Below are positions 43,447 through 52,524 of a stretch of 64,000 nucleotides of DNA, in pieces. Position 1 is the stretch's first letter; each line of letters starts with the position of its first letter. The notes below the pieces were generated by a model that saw only the letters and a program-made list of their open reading frames with translations, was not told where the DNA came from and searched no databases. A program made the translations under genes and the position numbers. Source of the stretch: Dethiobacter alkaliphilus (GTDB lineage: Bacteria; Bacillota; Dethiobacteria; DTU022; UBA8154); assembly GCA_016841605.1 (NCBI GenBank), contig JAENYV010000004.1, positions 211,789 through 275,788 on the forward strand, given 5' to 3'.

Positions 43447-44394
43447 ATGGCACTGGACTGCCAGGCAAAAGCATTTCTCGACTATCTAAAATCACTCGGT
43501 GGAGCTCCTATACATAAGCTGTCTCCGGAGAAAAACCGTGCCGGGAGTAATTATCTGGCAAAAAAAACATTAATGACTCTTCAACCGGTAGCCGGGGTTG
43601 AAGATATAGAGATCCCTGTTGAGAATGGGAAAATTAGTATACGTATTTATACCCCTGAAGGTGTTGGTCCATTTCCTGTCTTGGTTTATTTTCATGGTGG
43701 AGGCTGGGTGATGGGCGGTCTTGACGAATTTGATTCTCCCCTTCGTGCTGTCAGTAATTCTTCCCGATGTCTGGTGGTCTCTGTGGCTTATCGCCTGGCA
43801 CCGGAATATAAATTTCCTGTTGCGGTAAATGATTGCTACCTGGCAACAAAATGGGTTGCTGAGAATGTTCATTATTTCCATGGAGAAAATAAAAAAATTG
43901 CCGTTGGCGGTGATAGCGCAGGAGGCAATCTTGCCGCGGCTGTCTCTTTAATGGCCCGTGATTACGGCTTTCCTTTTTTGAATTTTCAGATATTACTTTA
44001 TCCTGTTACGGATTGTATTGGAGAATACCCATCCAGGGTTAAGTTTAACGGCTACTTTTTAACGCAAGAAGATATGGAATACTTTAAAAATCATTATTTA
44101 CCAAGGGAAGAAGACAGGAAAAACAAATATGCATCCCCGCTTTTAGCTGAAGACCTAAGCAGCCTACCCTCAGCCCTCGTGGTTACAGCAGGTTATGATC
44201 CCCTCCATGACGAAGGGGAGGCTTACGCAGACCGTTTAAAAGAAGCTGGAGTACAAGTAACTTATTATTGCTATGAAGACATGATTCACGGATTTTTCGG
44301 TTTTGGAGGCATGATAGAGAAAGCGAATTCATTGGTTAATCTAATCGCCCGCTCGTTACGGAAAACTTTAATAAGTAATCAGGAGTCGATATGA
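43447..44394 (+). CDS. Alpha/beta hydrolase (hormone-sensitive lipase family esterase)
   Basis: This 315-residue protein has the oxyanion motif HGGGW (83-87) and the nucleophile elbow GGDSAGG (S157). The acid Asp is probably in AGYDPLHDEGEAYADRL and the His in YEDMIHGFFGF. This is the complete HSL-family triad. There is no signal peptide, so it should be a cytoplasmic esterase/lipase with small acyl esters as likely substrates. AGGGGG precedes ATG 43447. It converges with the cyclase gene, 20 bp apart. Confidence 0.92.
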   Translation: MALDCQAKAFLDYLKSLGGAPIHKLSPEKNRAGSNYLAKKTLMTLQPVAGVEDIEIPVENGKISIRIYTPEGVGPFPVLVYFHGGGWVMGGLDEFDSPLRAVSNSSRCLVVSVAYRLAPEYKFPVAVNDCYLATKWVAENVHYFHGENKKIAVGGDSAGGNLAAAVSLMARDYGFPFLNFQILLYPVTDCIGEYPSRVKFNGYFLTQEDMEYFKNHYLPREEDRKNKYASPLLAEDLSSLPSALVVTAGYDPLHDEGEAYADRLKEAGVQVTYYCYEDMIHGFFGFGGMIEKANSLVNLIARSLRKTLISNQESI

Positions 44395-44413
44395 GAAAAC
44401 GGTTCCGATTATT

Positions 44414-44935
44414 TTAATCAATGACAGCTACGGCCCGCACAGGAGAACCGTCTCCGTCTTTGATCTTCAGTGGGAAACCATAGAACATAAAACTCTTACC
44501 TTCAGGCAATAAATCCAGATTAGTAAGTCCGGTAAAAGTTATGATGCCTCTTTGCAGAAGAGCCTTTTGCAGAGGTATCGTTATTTCTCCTCCTCCCACA
44601 AAAACGGGATTCGCAGAGATAATTGCCGTGATGATGGGAATGTCGACAGTTTCTTTAAATATTAGACCTACTTGCGACGGCAATGCATCTGTTGTTTTAA
44701 CGGCGTAAGCCCGGCCAAAAAAAGAGCTTAAAGGGATATCATCCAGCGTTTTACCTTTTTTATCCATATGAGAAAAGGCATCCACATGGGTTCCTGTGTG
44801 AGAACCAAAAGAGATTTTCCTTAGTAACCAGGTTTTTTCCTCATAAGTATGCGCAATTTTTACAATAACTTCAGGATCTCCCGGGTAAACTTCCATACCG
44901 CTGTAAATAGGCACCGAAAGGTCTAGTACTTTCAC
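44414..44935 (-). CDS. Cyclase family protein (kynurenine formamidase-like)
   Basis: About 173 residues from GTG 44935, which has GGAGGAGA 7-8 bp upstream; ATG 44941 is the alternative and longer readings are unlikely. The metal-binding motif HTGTHVDAFSHM is that of the cyclase/KynB family, together with VYPGDPEV and FMFYGFPLKIKDGDGSPVRA near the end. It is a metal-dependent hydrolase acting on an amide or lactone. The substrate is unknown; arylformamides are the best known in the family. Confidence 0.88.
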   Translation of the reverse strand: MKVLDLSVPIYSGMEVYPGDPEVIVKIAHTYEEKTWLLRKISFGSHTGTHVDAFSHMDKKGKTLDDIPLSSFFGRAYAVKTTDALPSQVGLIFKETVDIPIITAIISANPVFVGGGEITIPLQKALLQRGIITFTGLTNLDLLPEGKSFMFYGFPLKIKDGDGSPVRAVAVID

Positions 44936-45139
44936 GAGCATTCTCCTCCATCTACTTCTAATTTTTTGAGCACTTTCGAACAAGACTCCCAGAAATTATT
45001 TCCTTTTTTGAAATAAAAATTCCTTTAAATGGTCAACGAAGATACAAAATTTGCGTGAGAGAGATAAGGGAGGGAATAACCTTTTCCAGGATACAAATAC
45101 TAAACCAGCAAAATAATTCAGTAACAGGAGCATATTTTA

Positions 45140-45490
45140 ATGTATAATATTTTCGTAACAACTTTGTTGCTGCTTTTTCTCACATTGCTTCTTGTAGGGA
45201 GTTTGGCGCTTTCATACCTGCTTTCCAAGCGAGCTGTTATCGCCGTAGTGGAGCGTTTCAGGAGGCTTGATGCGCTGGAGGAGGAAAACGCCAGGACGCT
45301 TGCTGAATTAGGGCTCAAGCAGAGAGATTTATGGGATAATTTTCGTTTTCAGCTCCGCGATTACAAGCCCTATGCGCTGCAAATGCTCGTTGCCTACGAT
45401 ATAGTCTGCCTTACTTCAGATAAAAAGTATTATTTATCTGAAGAAAAGCTGGCCTTTCGGATTCCCTCCTTCCAAGAGCATTTCAATTAG
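45140..45490 (+). CDS. Hypothetical membrane-anchored protein, 116 aa
   Basis: One N-terminal helix (FVTTLLLLFLTLLLVGSLAL) is followed by a cytoplasmic, helical charged part (ERFRRLDALEEENARTLAEL) and a small C-terminal domain LQMLVAYDIVCLTSDKKYYL. AGGAGC lies upstream of ATG 45140. Homologues of unknown function are common in Peptococcaceae-type genomes as far as I recall; no function can be given. Confidence 0.7.
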   Translation: MYNIFVTTLLLLFLTLLLVGSLALSYLLSKRAVIAVVERFRRLDALEEENARTLAELGLKQRDLWDNFRFQLRDYKPYALQMLVAYDIVCLTSDKKYYLSEEKLAFRIPSFQEHFN

Positions 45491-45620
45491 TCAAATTATC
45501 CCTATTTATCCCTTTCTGTAATAAAATGGAATCATCTAAACCTTTTGCTGTATTAGAAGTAGAGGGTTTTATTTTTACAGATACACAGAAAATATCCTTA
45601 TGGTAAAATGTAGGGTGCTG

Positions 45621-45629
45621 TGCTATAAT
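45621..45629 (+). promoter_or_regulatory. Extended -10 promoter before the HAD/Mrp genes
   Basis: TGCTATAAT is a full TGnTATAAT extended -10 element 80 bp before ATG 45710. No strong -35 box is present. Confidence 0.5.
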
Positions 45630-45709
45630 GAACGAGGTCTACCAATTACCAAAACTTTCTTGGCTTTTTGCGAAAAATAATATTGTTAACGTATTGATAG
45701 GCGAGGATT

Positions 45710-46183
45710 ATGGCTATTATTGTGGATATTCCTGGAAGAAAGACGTATTGCCTTTCAAAATTAGTGATGGACCTGAACGGTACACTAACTCTTGACGGAA
45801 AGCTGCGCAAAAAAACTGCTTCCCTGTTGAGACAGGTTACAGAAATTCTTCCTGTTTACATTTTAACTGCCGACACTCTGGGGGTTGCAGCACGGGCAAC
45901 CCGGGAACTGGATGTTTTGTTGCATGTCTTTTCCGGTTCCGATGTTTACACAGCTAAAAGGGATTTTATTGAACAGTTGGGCCCCGAAGAAGTTATCGCC
46001 GTGGGAAACGGCAGTAATGATGCGGGTATGTTGGAAAAAGCAGCAATCGGAATTGCCGTCCTCGGACCGGAGGGTTGTTCTGTGCAGTCCTTGCGCTATG
46101 CTGATCTCCAGGTAAAAAACGTGGATGATGCCCTGATGATGATTCTTAAACCCAAGCGGCTTGTGGCCACGCTTCGGCTTTAA
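45710..46183 (+). CDS. HAD-family hydrolase (soluble P-type-ATPase-like)
   Basis: This 157-residue protein is a minimal HAD fold without cap. Motif I is VMDLNGTLTLDG (second Asp replaced by Asn, but DxNGTLT echoes the P-type ATPase DKTGT segment). Motif IV is VGNGSNDAGML, also P-type-ATPase-like. It is probably a phosphatase of unknown substrate. It lies 42 bp before the Mrp gene on the same strand. Confidence 0.82.
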   Translation: MAIIVDIPGRKTYCLSKLVMDLNGTLTLDGKLRKKTASLLRQVTEILPVYILTADTLGVAARATRELDVLLHVFSGSDVYTAKRDFIEQLGPEEVIAVGNGSNDAGMLEKAAIGIAVLGPEGCSVQSLRYADLQVKNVDDALMMILKPKRLVATLRL

Positions 46184-46225
46184 AATTGAAAAAAAGGGAG
46201 CGTAACTGGAAAGGGGTTAATAGTT

Positions 46226-47020
46226 GTGAACAACGAAGCAATTCCAATGGTGAAGAAAAAAGGAATTATTGAAAAGGTACATCGCCCCGGAATTAAGCAT
46301 GTAATTGCCATTATGAGCGGAAAGGGCGGAGTGGGGAAATCCTCCGTAACGGCTCTTCTAGCCGCGGGTGCCTCCCGGGAAGGTTTGAAAGTAGGAATAC
46401 TTGATGCCGATATTACGGGACCCAGCATTCCCAGGATGTTTGGTTTGAAAACTTCGCCCGGCGGGGAGAAAGAGTTGTTTCCGGAGCAAAGTGCCAAGGG
46501 AATTAAAATTATGTCCCTGAACTTACTCCTGGAAAATGAAGATGATCCGGTTATCTGGCGGGGGCCGTTAATCGGCGGGGCGATAAAACAGTTCTGGTCC
46601 GATGTAGACTGGGGTGAACTGGACTACCTCTTTATCGATCTTCCTCCCGGTACGGCAGATGCGCAGCTAACTGTCATGCAGATCATTCCTCTGGATGGAT
46701 TGGTTGTGGTCAGTTCACCCCAGGGACTGGCCATCATGGTTGTAAAAAAAGCACTTAAAATGGCTGAAAAGATGTTTACACCGGTACTTGGCCTCATTGA
46801 AAATATGAGCGGGATGATTTGCCCGAAATGCGGTAAAAAAGTTGACCTGTTCGGACCCGGCAAGTGTGAGGAAATGGCAGCTATGGAAAATCTACCATTA
46901 ATCGGGACATTGCCTCTGGATTACAAACTGGCTGAGTACTGTGACGACGGAAGAGTTGAAGATTACGAAAGTGACTTGTTCCGTAAAATGTTGGATCTCG
47001 GTCTGGTAAAAAAAGATTAA
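46226..47020 (+). CDS. mrp: Mrp/NBP35-type ATP-binding Fe-S carrier protein
   Basis: 264 residues from GTG 46226 (GGAAAGG upstream). The deviant Walker A motif is MSGKGGVGKSSV, with LDADITGPSIPRMFG, DLPPGTADAQLT, and the cluster-binding pair CPKCGKKVDLFG near residue 195. It would assemble or transfer Fe-S clusters using ATP. No separate MIP18-like N-terminal domain is present. Many anaerobes carry several such short Mrp proteins; the client is unknown. Confidence 0.93.
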   Translation: MNNEAIPMVKKKGIIEKVHRPGIKHVIAIMSGKGGVGKSSVTALLAAGASREGLKVGILDADITGPSIPRMFGLKTSPGGEKELFPEQSAKGIKIMSLNLLLENEDDPVIWRGPLIGGAIKQFWSDVDWGELDYLFIDLPPGTADAQLTVMQIIPLDGLVVVSSPQGLAIMVVKKALKMAEKMFTPVLGLIENMSGMICPKCGKKVDLFGPGKCEEMAAMENLPLIGTLPLDYKLAEYCDDGRVEDYESDLFRKMLDLGLVKKD

Positions 47021-47087
47021 AAAAAGGGAAGAGTAGAAAAGAGTAATACGGCTGTCACATACTATCTTGACTTTAAATCATAGCTTT

Positions 47088-47124
47088 CAAAGACACGGCG
47101 ATTTTTTCGGGTACCGTGTCTTTG
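47088..47124. terminator. Bidirectional terminator between mrp and the radical SAM gene
   Basis: CAAAGACACGG (47088-47098) / CCGTGTCTTTG (47114-47124) forms an 11-bp stem between convergent genes, with T-rich DNA on the right (TCTTTG). Confidence 0.65.
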
Positions 47125-47152
47125 TCTTTGTGCGACCTGTAGGAACGGTTGC

Positions 47153-48925
47153 TTAGCGTTTGCCGGGTAATAATTCAAAACGCGGCAACTTAATGGAAAA
47201 CTTTTTGATAAAGGAAAGGCGGTTGTTTTCTTCGACTTTGTAGATCAGTTGAATGCGGCTAACGCGTTTGCCCAAACGATCTAAAAAGCGGGTAAAAGAA
47301 CGGGCCGACTTTTCAGATAAAATATTTAAACCCTCAGTATTAATAACAAGATGAAAACAATGCTGTGGGAGAAGATCCCGGAGATAGCGGTTTAACTTTT
47401 TCATAGTCAACCGGTCCAGTAAGCCGCGAAGAGTAAGGTAAAAGGTTCCATTATTTTCCGACACATAAATTTTTAAGTGATTGGCAGCCCCCGCTTCTCC
47501 CAACTTGCCATCTTTTTTAACCTGGATCCTGCGGTAAAAGTGCCGTACTGTCCTGGCGCTGTTTTTTTGGAAACAATCCAGGATTTGGTCATACCGGCGG
47601 TTATGCTTTTCAAAACGCCGGATCAAAAGCCATCCGATACCTCGGTAAATAAGGGACCCCCAACCTGTCAGGAATGTATTTTGAAAAACATGACGGAGAG
47701 AATAGAACCTTTTCATGGCTTTAATGGTTTCCTCCTGTAACTCTTCCGCAGACATTTGGGCAGGCTGGAAAACGGCATGATGACCGTCGTAAAGTTCCCA
47801 TTCTTTCGTTAAAAGACGCCCTTCAGCTTCCAGCTTCTTAAACAGCGGTGTTCCAGGCAGGGGAGTCAGCATGAGGAACTGTACACTGTCGATCCGTGTT
47901 TCAAGGGAAAAATCAGCTGTATCTCGAATGGTTTGCACGGTATCCTCGTCGCTTCCGAAGACAAACATACCGTGCACTCTGATTCCATAATCGTGAAAAC
48001 GGCGAATAGATTCCCGGATATCTTCTACGCTCTGTTTCTTGTTATACGCTTCAAGAGTAGCCGGATTGATGGATTCCAGGCCAATATAGACAATTTTTGC
48101 CCCTGTGCGGCGCATAAGTTCCAACAATTCATCGTTTTTGGCAGTCTCTACGCGAACTTGTGCGCCCCATCCCTTCAGTTTAATTTTACGGTCAAGCATT
48201 CCCTGCAGCAATTCTTTGGTGCGCTGAAAACTGGCTGTAAAATTGTCGTCACAGAAAAAGACGCTCCTCCCCTGGTAAAGGGATAGTTCGTCAAGAACAA
48301 TTTCGGTATTGCGATAACGGAATCCCCGGCCGAACATAATCGTAACACTGCAAAAAGAACAATTATACGGGCATCCTCTGGAGGTCATGATAGGAACGGA
48401 ACCTGAGATCTTGCTCTGGACAAAAAGATTGAGGTCGGGAATGGGCAGTTCATTGACATCTATTACTTCTGTTTGACTGGGATTATGCACCGGTACTCCG
48501 TCTTTAAGGTAAGAAACTCCGGGAATATCAACAGGTAGCTCCCCCTTTTCCAAAGAGCGAACCAGTGACAGGAAAGTAAAATCAGCTTCTCCTCGAACCA
48601 CATAATCTCCATACTGTAAAGCTTCTTCAGGTAAAAAGGTTGCATGAATTCCGCCGATAACGACAGGAATATGATGAGATCGAAGAAAGCCGGCCAGGCG
48701 GTATGCTTCCTGACTGGTTGAAGTTGTTGTTGAAATACCGACCAGGTCGGCGTCAAGAATTTTTGACCATGGTAGATCAGTGATTGTTTCCATATAAATA
48801 TGTACTTCATAGCCTGCATTTTTTAACTGGGTTCCCAACAAAGGAAGACCCAACCGGGGCATCCTTGCAGTACTGAAAACATGTTCTTTCCTGGTTTTGG
48901 GTTCAACCAGTACAATCTTTTTCAT
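47153..48925 (-). CDS. B12-binding radical SAM protein with C-terminal STAS-like domain
   Basis: This 590-residue protein has an N-terminal cobalamin-binding Rossmann domain (about 1-150; IVLVEPKTRKEHVFSTARMP, VVIGGIHATFLPEEAL), a radical SAM core with CPYNCSFC (C185, C189, C192) and a DUF4070-like segment after LPGTPLFKKLEAEGRL. Residues about 485-570 look like a STAS fold (FYLTLRGLLDRLTMKKL, HLVINTEGLNILSEKSAR), an unusual addition. The reaction is unknown; relatives methylate or modify lipids and natural products. The next gene upstream also encodes a STAS protein. Confidence 0.87.
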   Translation of the reverse strand: MKKIVLVEPKTRKEHVFSTARMPRLGLPLLGTQLKNAGYEVHIYMETITDLPWSKILDADLVGISTTTSTSQEAYRLAGFLRSHHIPVVIGGIHATFLPEEALQYGDYVVRGEADFTFLSLVRSLEKGELPVDIPGVSYLKDGVPVHNPSQTEVIDVNELPIPDLNLFVQSKISGSVPIMTSRGCPYNCSFCSVTIMFGRGFRYRNTEIVLDELSLYQGRSVFFCDDNFTASFQRTKELLQGMLDRKIKLKGWGAQVRVETAKNDELLELMRRTGAKIVYIGLESINPATLEAYNKKQSVEDIRESIRRFHDYGIRVHGMFVFGSDEDTVQTIRDTADFSLETRIDSVQFLMLTPLPGTPLFKKLEAEGRLLTKEWELYDGHHAVFQPAQMSAEELQEETIKAMKRFYSLRHVFQNTFLTGWGSLIYRGIGWLLIRRFEKHNRRYDQILDCFQKNSARTVRHFYRRIQVKKDGKLGEAGAANHLKIYVSENNGTFYLTLRGLLDRLTMKKLNRYLRDLLPQHCFHLVINTEGLNILSEKSARSFTRFLDRLGKRVSRIQLIYKVEENNRLSFIKKFSIKLPRFELLPGKR

Positions 48926-49131
48926 TTTAGAACTCCTTCCCGGGACAAGCGACTGCAGAAAGCTGTCACCGAGCTATTTTAATACTAGTATTTCTTGTAA
49001 ATGTAAAAAATAAACTTAAAATACTTATTAACTGTTATATTTTACATTTAACTTTTAAATCCTTTCTTTCTTTGACAATTAGAAGTTTTTTTATATAAAA
49101 ATTAAAGATTAATAGCGTATAATTTTTTTTA

Positions 49132-49434
49132 TTATTCAATGGTAATTACTTTGTGTAATTGAACAATATTAAAGATATTATGTATATAGCTACTGTTTAC
49201 ATTAACGATGCGCAGTTCACCCTGATTTTCTTTTAATTCTTTTTGCAGCAGGCAAATTTTGCCAAGACCTGAAGCATCGATCCATCTGGAAAAGGAAAAA
49301 TCAAGGGTAATTTCACGGTATCCCTCTGCGAAGAGAGACTGAATTTTTTCTTTAAATTCCGATGAGTTTGTTACAATCAGTTTTTGTTCCAGGTAGACTA
49401 CTGCTTCACTGCTGTTAATTATCTTTACCGTCAT
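49132..49434 (-). CDS. STAS-domain protein (anti-sigma factor antagonist-like)
   Basis: About 100 residues from ATG 49434, chosen because GGGAGGATG lies just upstream. The single STAS domain has VVYLEQKLIVTNSSEF, EITLDFSFSRWIDASGLGKI with the phosphorylatable Ser in DASGLG, and LRIVNVNSSYIHNIFNIV. It resembles SpoIIAA/RsbV-type proteins that bind partner kinases. No cognate anti-sigma kinase is adjacent. The downstream radical SAM gene, about 200 bp away on the same strand, also ends in a STAS-like domain. Confidence 0.85.
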   Translation of the reverse strand: MTVKIINSSEAVVYLEQKLIVTNSSEFKEKIQSLFAEGYREITLDFSFSRWIDASGLGKICLLQKELKENQGELRIVNVNSSYIHNIFNIVQLHKVITIE

Positions 49435-50180
49435 CAGTAGCATCCTCCCGATACTCAATAACTAATAATTTTCCTTTATATATATTTGACCGACTCTATA
49501 TTAATTTGATGGTTATAAAAAAGGTTAAAATATAAAAATAAATGTAAAATAATGATTAATAAAAGAAAAATGAATTTATAAAAAGGATTTTTGACTTAAA
49601 TATCGTATATATCTTGAATATCGATATATTCCCATAAAATTAAAGAGCTGAATTAACTTATTTGTTATTTTGCTATTTTTCTATTTGCAATTAAATTCTA
49701 TAAAAATTATTTTGAACTGATTTTGGTACCTGTCAGATGATAGGCTTGTCTTGAAAAAGAGCTTGACAGCAAAATATGCGTGTGAGATAATTTTTTTAAA
49801 TAAGGAAGAATTCTTCTATAGTTTCTCGTTTCCAGGAGCATCCTCATTTTATAAAACTTCCCAAACAAACGGTTGGTTAAACATTTCAGATTATGTTTAT
49901 AGGGGATAGCGAAAAATGTAAACATATATAAATGGGTTTTCCGGCATTTTTGCCAATTTATATAGTTGTTTTACATCCCGCCACTTTCAGTGCAAACTGA
50001 TTGCTGGAAAGAGGAGGTGAATAATAAGTTTTATTTTTATTTTGAGGGGTTATATATATAAAATTTAGTGCCAAGATTGTGTAGGTAATTTTTTAAAGTG
50101 GGGTTATTTTAGAGTTTATTAGAGTTTCTTTTCGTCCCGAAGCTAATTCACAACTTGTGCAAAATTGGGAGGTACAATTT
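49435..50180. other. Long AT-rich intergenic region upstream of the molybdopterin oxidoreductase
   Basis: A 746-bp spacer between divergent genes. A strong promoter is present at 49763-49791, giving a leader of about 380 nt. A 14-codon frame from GTG 50018, overlapping an AGAGGAGGTG sequence, might be a leader peptide but has no other support. A 72-residue minus-strand frame at 49707-49925 is low-complexity-like and not called. Confidence 0.45.
49763..49791 (+). promoter_or_regulatory. Sigma-A-type promoter upstream of the molybdopterin oxidoreductase
   Basis: TTGACA (49763-49768), 17-bp spacer, GATAAT (49786-49791). It is about 390 bp before ATG 50181 and reads toward it. Confidence 0.55.
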
Positions 50181-52226
50181 ATGACTACTGTGAACAGTAG
50201 CTGTATGTTATGTGTCTGGGATTGTGGAATTAAAGCCACAGTTGAGGACGGTAAATTAGTTAAAACCGAAGGTATGCCCGAACATCCGGTCAGCAATGGT
50301 TATGTTTGCCCAAGAGGTGAAAATCTGCCTCATTATGTTTATTCCGACAGCCGTCTGCTCTATCCCTATCGCAGGAAAAATAATGGCGGCCTGGAAAGAA
50401 TATCCTGGGACCAGGCGCTGGATATTTGTGCGGAGAACCTGACCAAAGTAAAAGAAAAATACGGCTCCAAAGCTTTGGCTATCTTCTGCGGGTCTGTTGG
50501 CGTGGAAAATATCGAAGTCGCCGCCTTTGCCCAGCGTTTTAAAAGCGCTTACAACACACCCAATCTTCTTTCTGTTGAGAATATTTGCTATCGTATGCGT
50601 ATTCTCGCACGTCAGTTGACATTCGGCCGTTATACCGGCGAAGATTATAAAGAGGCAGAATGTATTATCCTCTGGGGCCACAATCCCGACGGTTCGAGGA
50701 AAATGTTGGGAGATCTTATTCGCGAAAAAGTAGCCAATGAGAAAGTCGAGCTCATTGTTATTGACCCCAAGAGAACCGATCTGGCGAAACAGGGCCTCCA
50801 TGTTCCTATTCGCCCCGGCACCGACGCGGCACTTGGCCTGGCCATGCTGAATGTGATCATTAACGAAGACCGCTGTGATGATGAATTTGTGGAAAATTAC
50901 ACAAAAGGTTTCCCCGAACTTAAAGAGCATATCCAGCAGTTTACTCCTGAGTGGGCGTCACCTATCACCGGGATACCGGTTACGGAAATCAAAACTATCG
51001 CCAGAATTTTTGCCCAGTCCAATGCAGGTTGCATTATACAGGGTATTAATACATTAGACCAACACCAGAACGGTTTCCAGAACTCCAGAATTTTATCCCT
51101 GCTGCAAATCATAACCGGCAATATTGATAAGCCCGGAACCTGGGTAACCATTCCATTCCTTCGTATGGCCGACCTGCGTCTCCCCATGGAAGAGAAGCCC
51201 ATCGGCGCGGAGGATTATCCTATTTTCCACTCGGTCTGGGGCCGCGTCTCTCCTTACGGTATCGCTACCCTCTTCCCCAAAGCCGTCTTGGAGGGAACTC
51301 CCTATCCGATGAAAGCCAGTATCGTCACGGCCGCCAACCCCCTGGTGACCTATCCTGATTCCCATTTATACAAGAAAGCTTTTGAAGCTTTGGACTTCAG
51401 AGTTTCCATTGACCCGTTTATTAATGAAACGGCAGAGCTCTCCGACGTCCTGCTCCCGGCCTGCACCTTCCTGGAAAAAGACAGCCTCGGCTATGTTTAC
51501 GGCGTAGTAAATTGTGAGCCTTATGCTATGCTGCGCAAGAGAGTTATCGAACCGCTGGGCGAGAGCAAGCCTGACTGGTGGATCTGGACGGAACTGGCCA
51601 AGCGCATGGGTATGGGCGAATACTTCACCTGGAAGTCCGATGAAGAAATCTTTGACTTCCTGCTGGAGCCGAGCGGCATCAAAGATAAACTGAAGAGTGA
51701 GCTTGGCGTCTACTTTGCCGATAAGGGATATTATCAGTATAAGACGCATCCGTTCCCCACGCCGAGCAAGAAGATAGAAATATACTCCGAAACACTGAAA
51801 GAGTATGGCTATGATCCTCTGCCCGGTTATATGGAACCTGCCCAGAGCCCTGTCAGCACGCCGGAGCTTTATAAAGAATATCCCATCATCCTTGTCAGTG
51901 GAGCCAGGCATGAGGAGTATGCCCACTCCCAGCAGCGCAACATCCCGGCACTGCGCGCCTTAAACCCGGAACCCCTGGCAGAGATGCATCCTGCCACCGC
52001 ACAGCGCTTTGGCCTGGTTGATGGTGAACAAGTTAGAATTTCAACCAAAATCGGCAGCGTTAAGATGCGCCTTAAGACCACCTCAGACATGATGACAGGC
52101 GTCGTCTCCGTTCCTCATGGTTGGGGTATGGCAAACGTAAACGAAATAACAAATGTCGAGACCAGAGAGCGGATTACCGCTTATCCCGACTTTAAAGCGA
52201 TTCTGGTCCGTGTGGAACCGGCTTAG
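50181..52226 (+). CDS. Molybdopterin-dependent oxidoreductase (DMSO reductase superfamily), single subunit
   Basis: 681 residues from ATG 50181 (GGGAGGT upstream). The N-terminal [4Fe-4S] motif is C-x2-C-x3-C (CMLCVWDC) with the fourth Cys in GYVCPRGE. Mo/W-bis-MGD segments include RISWDQALDI, VIDPKRTDLAKQG, RPGTDAALGLAMLNVI and VPHGWGMANVNEI near the end. The likely metal ligand is the Cys in SVENICYRMR. There is no Tat signal and no partner ferredoxin or membrane subunit gene nearby. It is similar in general layout to formate dehydrogenase H, acetylene hydratase and related hydratases/transhydroxylases. The substrate cannot be assigned. Confidence 0.92.
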   Translation: MTTVNSSCMLCVWDCGIKATVEDGKLVKTEGMPEHPVSNGYVCPRGENLPHYVYSDSRLLYPYRRKNNGGLERISWDQALDICAENLTKVKEKYGSKALAIFCGSVGVENIEVAAFAQRFKSAYNTPNLLSVENICYRMRILARQLTFGRYTGEDYKEAECIILWGHNPDGSRKMLGDLIREKVANEKVELIVIDPKRTDLAKQGLHVPIRPGTDAALGLAMLNVIINEDRCDDEFVENYTKGFPELKEHIQQFTPEWASPITGIPVTEIKTIARIFAQSNAGCIIQGINTLDQHQNGFQNSRILSLLQIITGNIDKPGTWVTIPFLRMADLRLPMEEKPIGAEDYPIFHSVWGRVSPYGIATLFPKAVLEGTPYPMKASIVTAANPLVTYPDSHLYKKAFEALDFRVSIDPFINETAELSDVLLPACTFLEKDSLGYVYGVVNCEPYAMLRKRVIEPLGESKPDWWIWTELAKRMGMGEYFTWKSDEEIFDFLLEPSGIKDKLKSELGVYFADKGYYQYKTHPFPTPSKKIEIYSETLKEYGYDPLPGYMEPAQSPVSTPELYKEYPIILVSGARHEEYAHSQQRNIPALRALNPEPLAEMHPATAQRFGLVDGEQVRISTKIGSVKMRLKTTSDMMTGVVSVPHGWGMANVNEITNVETRERITAYPDFKAILVRVEPA

Positions 52227-52290
52227 AAAAAATAGGAAGATTAGAAGAGAAGATAAGAAATATAAAAAATCATAGCAAATAACTATATCA

Positions 52291-52370
52291 ATGATTCCGC
52301 TGTAGGAACGCCTTTTTTGCAATATACAACGTGGTAATAAATTTCTACAGTGGAATCATATATTTTTTTT
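52291..52370 (+). terminator. Terminator with long loop after the molybdopterin oxidoreductase
   Basis: ATGATTCCGCTGTAG (52291-52305) / CTACAGTGGAATCAT (52345-52359) forms a 15-bp stem with one G-U pair and a 39-base loop, followed by ATATTTTTTTT. Confidence 0.75.
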
Positions 52371-52524
52371 TAACGTGTTGTTTTTATTCATTAAGAGGGG
52401 GCAAGCTGTCTAGATGATATTATTATTAACCTTCCGGACATTGGCATGCTCTTCTTTTTTATATAAAAGAGCTATTATATTTTCAATGCAGTTGTAAAAT
52501 TTTATGTAAAGTGAGGTGAATTAG

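Noticed and set aside
49707..49925. 72-residue minus-strand frame in the long spacer
   Set aside because: It has no ribosome-binding site, is AT-rich in composition and overlaps a good plus-strand promoter.
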